DNA from: Clostridia bacterium
Lineage (GTDB): Bacteria; Bacillota_A; Clostridia; Christensenellales; Aristaeellaceae
DNA length: 19,480 bases
Assembly: GCA_017430945.1 (NCBI GenBank)
Contig: JAFRMB010000123.1
Coordinates: forward strand, 1-19,480
Reading direction: 5' to 3'
The position numbers and the translations under genes are program-made. The notes under the pieces were generated by a model. The model saw nothing but the letters and a program-made list of their open reading frames with translations, made no database searches and was not told the origin of the DNA. Below, in pieces: positions 14,774 to 19,480 of this stretch (position 1 is the first letter of the stretch; each line of letters starts with the position of its first letter).

Positions 14774-16033
14774 TCAGTCCATCGTGAGCGGCTTGAGGCG
14801 CATGTTGCCCCACAGCCGCTCTGACCAGATGAAGCCCGAGTTCAGCGCGGGGTCGTCCACCACCACGAAGCGGCTGACGTCCTCCAGCGTGTCGTAGTAG
14901 GTCGTCCGGCCCTGGGGCGTGCCGGAGACCAGCGAGAGCTTGATGATGTATTCGCCGGGCGCGATGCCGTCCAGCGGGAAGCGCACCGTGCGCTCGAACG
15001 TCTCCTCGTCGTCCACGGGGAACGGGACGGTCTGCGTCATGGCGATGGGCACGCCGATGCTGTTCTTCAGGATGAGCCTGATGCGCAGGTGCGGGTCGGC
15101 CAGATGGGCGATGCTGCGCAGCCGGAACGCCATCGTGGTGTCCATCTCGTATTCCAGGGACTGGGTGTCCAGGAAGTTGATCTCCAGCATGCGCATGGTG
15201 TTGCCGCGATCCTTGGGATGGGGGATGATGTCCAGGTTCTGGTGCACGCTGCGTTCGCCGCTGCCGCCGTAGAGCTCGACGGCGTGCTCCACGGTGCCGT
15301 CGTACTTCACGCGGCCCTGCTCCAGATAGATGCCCCGGTTGCACAGCTGCGTGACCGTGCGCATGTTGTGGCTGACGTAGATGACCGCGCGCCCGCTGCG
15401 GGCGATCTCGGACATCTTGGTCAGGCACTTGTGCTGGAAGGCGATGTCGCCGACGGCCAGGACCTCGTCGCAGATCATGATGTCCGGGTCAAGGTGCGCC
15501 GCGACGGCAAAGGCCAGCTTCACGTACATGCCGGAGGAGTAGCGCTTCACGGGCGTGTCGATGAACTGTTCGATCTCGGAGAATTCGATGATCTCCTTGA
15601 TCTTGGAGTTGGTCTCCGCGCGGCTCATGCCCAGGATCGCGCCGTTCAGGTAGATGTTGTCCCGGCCGCTCAGCTCCCTGTGGAAGCCCGTGCCGATCTC
15701 CAGAAGGCTCGCCACGCGGCCGCGGATGCGGATCTCGCCCTTCGTGGGGGCGGTGATGCGGGAGATGAGCTTCAGCATCGTGGACTTGCCCGCGCCGTTG
15801 CGCCCGATCAGCGCCAGGGCGTCGCCTCTGTCCAGGTTGAAGCTCACGTCGGACAGCGCCCAGAAGATCTCGTTGCCGGAGTAATGCTCCATGCCGATCT
15901 TCGTGTTCGGATCCTCCTTGCCGCGCACGCGCGCGAACCAGCTGGTCAGGTCGCCGTGCAGCGTGCCGCCGCCGATCATGCCGAGGCGGTACTGTTTGGA
16001 GGCGCCGTCCACTTCAAGCAGTCTTTCACCCAT
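14774..16033 (-). CDS. Polysaccharide/teichoic acid exporter ATPase with Wzt-type C-terminal domain (TagH/Wzt-like)
   Basis: The 419-residue ATPase has the N-terminal lead-in of this class (KQYRLGMIGGG, then EIFWALSDVSFNL), Walker A GRNGAGKST (residues 77-85), YSSGMYVKLAFAVAAHLDPD as signature region and DIMICDEVLAVGD as Walker B. From about residue 260 a beta-rich domain follows (DTTMAFRLRSIAHLADPHLR, PLDGIAPGEYIIKLSL) that matches the Wzt C-terminal carbohydrate-binding domain, which in O-antigen exporters recognises the modified chain end. The ATG at 16033 has AGGAGG (16041-16046) 7 nt upstream; the frame is open further upstream, but that is a shadow of the permease gene. It pairs with the permease gene 14 nt upstream. 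No glycosyltransferases lie in the window, so the exported polymer is unknown. Confidence 0.92.
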   Translation of the reverse strand: MGERLLEVDGASKQYRLGMIGGGTLHGDLTSWFARVRGKEDPNTKIGMEHYSGNEIFWALSDVSFNLDRGDALALIGRNGAGKSTMLKLISRITAPTKGEIRIRGRVASLLEIGTGFHRELSGRDNIYLNGAILGMSRAETNSKIKEIIEFSEIEQFIDTPVKRYSSGMYVKLAFAVAAHLDPDIMICDEVLAVGDIAFQHKCLTKMSEIARSGRAVIYVSHNMRTVTQLCNRGIYLEQGRVKYDGTVEHAVELYGGSGERSVHQNLDIIPHPKDRGNTMRMLEINFLDTQSLEYEMDTTMAFRLRSIAHLADPHLRIRLILKNSIGVPIAMTQTVPFPVDDEETFERTVRFPLDGIAPGEYIIKLSLVSGTPQGRTTYYDTLEDVSRFVVVDDPALNSGFIWSERLWGNMRLKPLTMD

Positions 16034-16047
16034 ATGCGCGCCTCCTG

Positions 16048-16920
16048 TCAGACCGTGTCCATGAATGTCTTTTCCGTGTGGGAGAACAGCACCACGCCCA
16101 GCAGGAACACCAGGATCGTGACCCCCACCGAGAGCAGATTGTACCGGTAGCCGTACACGCTGGTGCCCAGATAGGCGGCGCGGAACAGCTCGATGATGGG
16201 CGTGATGGGGTTGAGCATGTAGACGCCCAGAAGCTGAGGGTATTTGTCGGCGATCAGCGAGGTGGCGTAGGTCACGGGCGTGCCGTACATCCAGAGGTGT
16301 ACGCCGAAGGTCACCAGCATCGCCAGATCGCGGTATTTGGTGGTCAGCGCGGAGATGATGATGCCGAAGCCCAGTCCGAGTATGCCCAGCTGCAGCAGCA
16401 AAAGCGGCGTCAGCGCGATGAGGCCCCAGTGCGGCGTCACCACCGGCTCCGGCCGCGTGGCGTACCAGACGACGAATACGATGAACAGCGCGAACTGCAC
16501 GAAGAAGTTGATGAGCTCCGTCAGCACCGTGGCAAAGGGCATGCACAGCCGCGGGAAGTAGACCTTGCCGAACATGTCGCGGTTGGTGAGGAAGGTGTTC
16601 GAGGTGACGGTCAGGCAGCTGGAAAAGTAGTGCCAGCAGATGTTGCCGCCCATGTAGAACAGGAACTTCGGCATGCCGTCCGTGGGCAGCCCGGCGATGT
16701 TGCCGAACACCACGGTGAAGACCAGCGTGGTCAGCAGCGGCTGTATGATCACCCAGGCCGGGCCCAGGATCGTCTGCTTGTAGAGCACCGTGAAGTTGCG
16801 CTTGACCATCAGCAGTATGAGATCCCTGTAATGGATGAGCCCCTTGAAATCTATGTCGAACCAGCCGCGCCGCGGGCGTATGATGGTGTCCCATCCGGCG
16901 GCCTTCTGCGATCTGTCCAT
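16048..16920 (-). CDS. ABC-2 type polysaccharide/teichoic acid export permease (TagG/Wzm-like)
   Basis: A 290-residue membrane protein with a cytosolic N-terminus and about six spans. Hallmarks are the amphipathic lead FKGLIHYRDLILLMVKRNF, then YKQTILGPAWVIIQPLLTTL (residues 48-67), the NRDMFGKVYFPR loop and LNPITPIIELFR near the end, all typical of ABC-2 polysaccharide exporters. ATG 16920 has AGGAGG (16930-16935) 9 nt upstream, and a promoter with extended -10 lies just before. It is first in an operon with the ATPase (14 nt gap) and the dehydrogenase-like gene. In a Gram-positive cell it would export a lipid-linked wall polymer or capsule chain. Confidence 0.93.
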   Translation of the reverse strand: MDRSQKAAGWDTIIRPRRGWFDIDFKGLIHYRDLILLMVKRNFTVLYKQTILGPAWVIIQPLLTTLVFTVVFGNIAGLPTDGMPKFLFYMGGNICWHYFSSCLTVTSNTFLTNRDMFGKVYFPRLCMPFATVLTELINFFVQFALFIVFVVWYATRPEPVVTPHWGLIALTPLLLLQLGILGLGFGIIISALTTKYRDLAMLVTFGVHLWMYGTPVTYATSLIADKYPQLLGVYMLNPITPIIELFRAAYLGTSVYGYRYNLLSVGVTILVFLLGVVLFSHTEKTFMDTV

Positions 16921-16962
16921 ACTCGTCGTCCTCCTGTTGCGGGTGGATGAACCTACATTTTC

Positions 16963-16990
16963 ATTATAGCACGGGGCGCGGAACGCGCAA
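16963..16990 (-). promoter_or_regulatory. Promoter of the polysaccharide exporter operon
   Basis: On the minus strand, TTGCGC (16990-16985), a 16 bp spacer and TATAAT (16968-16963) preceded by TGC, an extended -10. Transcription would start near 16957, leaving a leader of about 37 nt with AGGAGG before ATG 16920. The perfect extended -10 compensates for the weak -35. Confidence 0.7.
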
Positions 16991-17033
16991 GCGGTTTAAT
17001 GGAAAACTTGGGTTATACAAGCGGGGCGCATGC

Positions 17034-17063
17034 AAACGCAGGCGCCCGAAAAGGCGCCTGCGT
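17034..17063 (-). terminator. Hairpin terminator after the PAP2 phosphatase gene
   Basis: On the minus strand, ACGCAGGCGCC (17063-17053), loop TTTTCG, GGCGCCTGCGT (17046-17036), then only two more Ts before GC. The 11 bp perfect stem begins 17 nt past the stop at 17081. A second small stem (CTTG...CAAG then TTTT, about 17022-17004) follows and may assist. Confidence 0.7.
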
Positions 17064-17080
17064 GACGTTCGCGGCCGGGC

Positions 17081-17650
17081 TCAGGCCTTCTTCCGGGTAA
17101 ACGCCCTGAACCACTTTACGTGCCGGCGAAGGGTGCGCACGATCAGCCGCGCGCACTCGGCGCTCAGGATGCCGATGACCACGCCCGCGAACACGTCGGT
17201 GGGATAGTGGACGCCCACGTACAGCCGGGACAGCGCGATCAGGATCGCGAGCACCAGTGCGGGCACGCCGTAGCGCTTCTTCGCCATGCGGAAGATCACC
17301 CACGCGCAGGCAAACGAGTTCGTGGTATGGCCGGACGGGAAGGAGAAGTCCTTCTGCCTTTCGATGATGACCGTCAGGTCGTTGAAGAAGTCGTAGGGCC
17401 GGATACGGGCAGCCCAGTTCTTGATGACCAGGTTGGTGATGACCATGCCGATGATCATCGAGATCATGCAGGTCACGCCGATGCGCCGGGTCTTGCGGAA
17501 GATCAGCAGCAGCAGCGTCAGCGCGATCCAGAACATGCCCGCGTCGCCCAGATGGGTGATGAGCTTGACGATGGGGGAGAAGGCGTCGCTGCGCAGGCTC
17601 TCCTGGATCCAGTAGAGTATGGAGTGATCGAATGTGTTTACGGCGGTCAT
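17081..17650 (-). CDS. PAP2-family membrane phosphatase
   Basis: The 189-residue, five- to six-span protein carries all three PAP2 motifs: Lys77-x6-Arg84-Pro85 (KNWAARIRP), PSGH at 105-108 and Ser141-Arg142-x5-His148-x3-Asp152 (SRLYVGVHYPTD). His108 and His148 are the expected catalytic pair. Family members remove phosphate from lipid phosphates such as phosphatidic acid or undecaprenyl pyrophosphate on the outer membrane face. Size and the N-terminal SILYWIQESLRSDAF resemble the undecaprenyl-pyrophosphate or phosphatidylglycerophosphate phosphatase-like group. Carrier-lipid recycling would suit the neighbouring wall-polymer exporter, though it is a separate transcription unit. ATG 17650 has AGGAGG 5 nt upstream (17656-17661) and a near-consensus promoter further up. 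Confidence 0.9.
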   Translation of the reverse strand: MTAVNTFDHSILYWIQESLRSDAFSPIVKLITHLGDAGMFWIALTLLLLIFRKTRRIGVTCMISMIIGMVITNLVIKNWAARIRPYDFFNDLTVIIERQKDFSFPSGHTTNSFACAWVIFRMAKKRYGVPALVLAILIALSRLYVGVHYPTDVFAGVVIGILSAECARLIVRTLRRHVKWFRAFTRKKA

Positions 17651-17713
17651 GGGCTCCTCCTGTGGCTCGTTCGTGCGGGCGCGTCGGCGCCGCGCCGGTG
17701 TCATATCCCGTTC

Positions 17714-17742
17714 ATTCTAGCATATCCCGCGGGAAGTGTCAA
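17714..17742 (-). promoter_or_regulatory. Near-consensus promoter of the PAP2 gene
   Basis: On the minus strand, TTGACA (17742-17737), a 17 bp spacer and TAGAAT (17719-17714) preceded by TGC (extended -10). The start would be near 17707, giving a leader of about 57 nt. It faces away from the hydrolase promoter at 17783. Confidence 0.82.
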
Positions 17743-17782
17743 TTTGTACGGGCAGGCTCTTGAAGGTTTTACCTGTTTGGGC

Positions 17783-17810
17783 TTGCCGCAGCGCCGAAAC
17801 GGCGTAGAAT
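17783..17810 (+). promoter_or_regulatory. Probable promoter of the alpha/beta hydrolase gene
   Basis: TTGCCG (17783-17788), a 16 bp spacer and TAGAAT (17805-17810). A small palindrome CGCCG-AAA-CGGCG (17792-17804) fills the spacer up to the -10 and could be an operator. The leader to ATG 17877 is about 60 nt. The weak -35 makes this less sure than the divergent PAP2 promoter. Confidence 0.55.
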
Positions 17811-17876
17811 AGGCGGTGAGTGCGCGAGGGCCGGCAGGGCCTTGCGCGCAGGGGACATCGAACGGGAGGCATGATC

Positions 17877-18710
17877 ATGGTCGAAAGGGTCTATGAAACG
17901 CCCTGCGGCGCGATCCACTATTGGACGAACGATGACTGCCGCGCGCAGGAGGCGGCGCTGGTCTTCCTGCCGGGGCTGACGGCGGATCATCGCCTGTTCG
18001 AGAAGCAGATCGAACACTTCGAGGGCAGGCGGCGCGTGCTCGTATGGGACGCGCCGGAGCACGCGGCGTCCTGGCCCTTCGAGCCTTCCTTCGATCTGAG
18101 CGACAAGGCGCGGTGGCTCGACGGGATCCTGCGCCGTGAGGAGATCGACACGCCGGTCATCGTCGGGCAGTCGATGGGGGGATACGTCGGCCAGATGTAC
18201 GCCCAGCTGTTTCCGGAAAAGCTGAAGGGCTTCATCTCCATCGATTCGGCGCCGCTCCAGAGGGCCTACGTCACCGCGGCGGAGATCTGGCTTCTGAAGC
18301 GGATGGAGCCGGTGTATCGGCACTATCCGTGGAAGGCGCTGCTGAGATCGGGGACGCGGGGCGTCGCCACGTCGGGATACGGCAGGGAGCTGATGCGCCG
18401 CATCATGATGACCTACGACGGCGATCAGGCCCGGTACGCCCGGATCTCCGGCCACGGGTTCCGGATGCTGGCCGAGGCGATGGCGGCCGATCTCCCGTAT
18501 GAGATCAGGTGCCCGGCGCTGCTCATCTGCGGAGAGAAGGACCGCGCGGGCTCGTGCGTCCGGTACAATCGGGCGTGGCACGAAAAGACCGGCATCCCGA
18601 TCGAATGGATCAGGGGGGCCGGCCACAACGCCAACACCGACGCGCCGGATCGCGTCAACGCGCTCATCGAAGGCTTTTTAAAGGATCTCGAAGGGGACCG
18701 GAAGGGGTGA
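17877..18710 (+). CDS. Alpha/beta hydrolase
   Basis: The 277-residue cytosolic hydrolase has the complete catalytic triad: Ser99 in GQSMGG, Asp222 in CGEKDRAG and His250 in GAGHNAN. VFLPGL (29-34) supplies the oxyanion-loop strand. A helical cap lies at about residues 125-205. It could be an esterase, lipase or C-C hydrolase; the sequence does not say which substrate. The start at ATG 17877 is chosen because GGGAGG (17864-17869) lies 7 nt upstream; ATG 17871 is only 1 nt from it, and the GTG at 17817-17819 region has no site. It is a single-gene unit between its own promoter and the strong terminator at 18830. Confidence 0.9.
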   Translation: MVERVYETPCGAIHYWTNDDCRAQEAALVFLPGLTADHRLFEKQIEHFEGRRRVLVWDAPEHAASWPFEPSFDLSDKARWLDGILRREEIDTPVIVGQSMGGYVGQMYAQLFPEKLKGFISIDSAPLQRAYVTAAEIWLLKRMEPVYRHYPWKALLRSGTRGVATSGYGRELMRRIMMTYDGDQARYARISGHGFRMLAEAMAADLPYEIRCPALLICGEKDRAGSCVRYNRAWHEKTGIPIEWIRGAGHNANTDAPDRVNALIEGFLKDLEGDRKG

Positions 18711-18829
18711 GCCCCGCTCTGCCGCCCGGCGTCGCCGTCAGCCCCGCGATCGCCTTTTGATGCGGCGCCCGGGCGGCGCGAAAGCCCGATGCGGCATTCG
18801 ATCATTATCGATCGCGGAAGTATCGACAT

Positions 18830-18878
18830 AAAAGGCCCCATGCCCGTTCCGCCGGTGGAACGGGCATGGGGCCTTTTT
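18830..18878. terminator. Very strong bidirectional terminator between the hydrolase gene and ptsI
   Basis: GGCCCCATGCCCGTTCC (18834-18850) and GGAACGGGCATGGGGCC (18857-18873) form a perfect 17 bp stem with a 6 nt loop, flanked by AAAA (18830-18833) and TTTTT (18874-18878). It therefore works on both strands, ending the hydrolase mRNA and the ptsI mRNA. The rest of the 177-base gap holds a weaker GC inverted repeat (18721-18729 with 18769-18777) and overlapping CGATC repeats near 18799-18814 of unclear meaning. Confidence 0.95.
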
Positions 18879-18887
18879 GATGGGGCA

Positions 18888-19480
18888 TCAGATCGCGTTC
18901 TCGTCGCCCAGCAGGTCGGCGAGCAGCTTGTCCTTGACGTCTCCGACCGTCGTTTCGCGGATCTTCTGCCGAAGCGGCAGCACGGCCCGCGGAGACACCG
19001 ACAGCTCGTCGACGCCGATGGAGAGGAACGTCTCCGTCAGCTCCAGGTCCGCGCCCAGCTCGCCGCAGATGCCGACCCACACGCCGTTCTTGTGCGCGTT
19101 GTCGCAAACCAGCTTCAGCAGGCGCAGCACCGCCGGGTGATGGGGGTTGAAGAAGCGGCCCAGGTCGTTGTTCTGGCGGTCGCAGGCCAGCGTGTACTGG
19201 GTCAGATCGTTCGTGCCGCAGGAGAAGAAGTCCACCAGCTTCGCGAGCCTGTCGCTCATCACCGCCGCGGCGGGCGTCTCGATCATGATGCCGATCTGCA
19301 CGTTCGGGCTGTAGGGCTTGCCCTCGGCATCCAGCTCCTTCTTGACCAGGTCGCACATCTTGCGCGCTTCCTTGACCTCCCACACGCTGGTGACCATCGG
19401 GAACATGATGCCCAGCCTGCCGTAGGCCGACGCCCGGTACAGCGCGCGCAGCTGCGTGCGGAAGATCTCCGGCCGGTTCA
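18888..19480 (-). CDS. ptsI: PTS enzyme I (phosphoenolpyruvate-protein phosphotransferase), C-terminal part
   Basis: The last 197 residues of enzyme I, running off the right edge. Enzyme I takes phosphate from PEP and passes it to HPr to power sugar uptake. The visible part is the PEP-binding TIM-barrel end: NRPEIFRTQLRALYRAS at the edge, MFPMV, IGIMIETPAAAV, the family signature FFSCGTNDLTQYTLACDRQN and the active-site cysteine loop GICGELGAD. The frame stays open to base 19480, so the internal ATG at 19406 is not the start. The gene ends at a TGA (18890-18888) directly before the strong bidirectional terminator. The partner HPr gene is not in the window. Confidence 0.95.
   Translation of the reverse strand, partial: NRPEIFRTQLRALYRASAYGRLGIMFPMVTSVWEVKEARKMCDLVKKELDAEGKPYSPNVQIGIMIETPAAAVMSDRLAKLVDFFSCGTNDLTQYTLACDRQNNDLGRFFNPHHPAVLRLLKLVCDNAHKNGVWVGICGELGADLELTETFLSIGVDELSVSPRAVLPLRQKIRETTVGDVKDKLLADLLGDENAI

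Noticed and set aside
13332..14897. Plus-strand open frame of 521 codons
   Set aside because: Antisense to the dehydrogenase-like gene, Arg/Gln/Ala-rich, no ribosome site; the minus-strand frame carries the family motifs.
14751..15428. N-terminal extension of the dehydrogenase-like frame to 679 codons
   Set aside because: The extra segment overlaps the exporter ATPase in another frame and has antisense-like composition; a ribosome site supports the start at 14750.
16034..16894. N-terminal extension of the exporter ATPase frame to 706 codons
   Set aside because: It overlaps the permease gene in another frame; AGGAGG at 16041-16046 fixes the start at 16033.
18721..18777. Inverted repeat GCCGCCCGG/CCGGGCGGC and CGATC repeats downstream of the hydrolase gene
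   Set aside because: The loop is 39 nt long and the sequence is GC-rich enough for chance pairing; the adjacent perfect terminator explains transcription ending.

Overview
The window reads as high-GC chromosomal DNA of a Firmicutes-type bacterium, most likely an uncultured gut-type Clostridia (a Christensenellales- or Oscillospirales-like lineage is a guess). The reasons are the strong AGGAGG ribosome sites, the sigma-A type promoters with 16-17 bp spacers, the gene content (TerD/AIM24 pair, TagGH/Wzm-Wzt-like exporter, PTS enzyme I, glutamine-type ABC importer with fused parts) and the strongly G/C-ending codons. I see no mobile element, tRNA, rRNA or CRISPR array. Nearly every base is coding; the longest gap between genes is about 230 bases.

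Layout. (1) 1-1369, plus strand: the end of a TerD-domain protein and an AIM24-family protein. (2) 1410-6217, plus strand: a near-consensus promoter, then a ribose/galactose-type sugar ABC importer in the order ATPase, permease, binding protein, followed by a zinc- and NAD-dependent polyol dehydrogenase. Two RNA hairpins lie inside this operon. It probably takes up a sugar alcohol or related sugar and oxidises it. (3) 6218-6416: three hairpins between convergent operons. (4) 10488-6417, minus strand: a consensus promoter, then binding protein, fused double permease and ATPase of the Fe3+/organophosphate (FbpABC/AfuABC) class. (5) 13234-10560, minus strand: a two-gene amino-acid-type importer. 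One protein is a solute-binding domain with its lobes in swapped order fused to a permease. The other is an ATPase with a degenerate histidine-kinase-like (HATPase) tail. (6) 16990-13389, minus strand: a polysaccharide/teichoic acid exporter (permease plus ATPase with Wzt-type tail), followed by a tagaturonate reductase/mannitol dehydrogenase homologue that has lost catalytic residues. (7) 17742-17081, minus strand: a PAP2 phosphatase, divergent from (8) 17783-18710, plus strand: an alpha/beta hydrolase. (9) 18888 to the right edge, minus strand: the C-terminal part of PTS enzyme I, separated from the hydrolase by a very strong bidirectional terminator.

The most unusual items are region 5, a transporter with no free binding protein, a permuted sensor domain and an anti-sigma-like ATPase tail, and the apparent pseudoenzyme at the end of the exporter operon in region 6. 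I recall similar fused importers from other Clostridia genomes but could not check this here, and I know of no described function for their extra domains.
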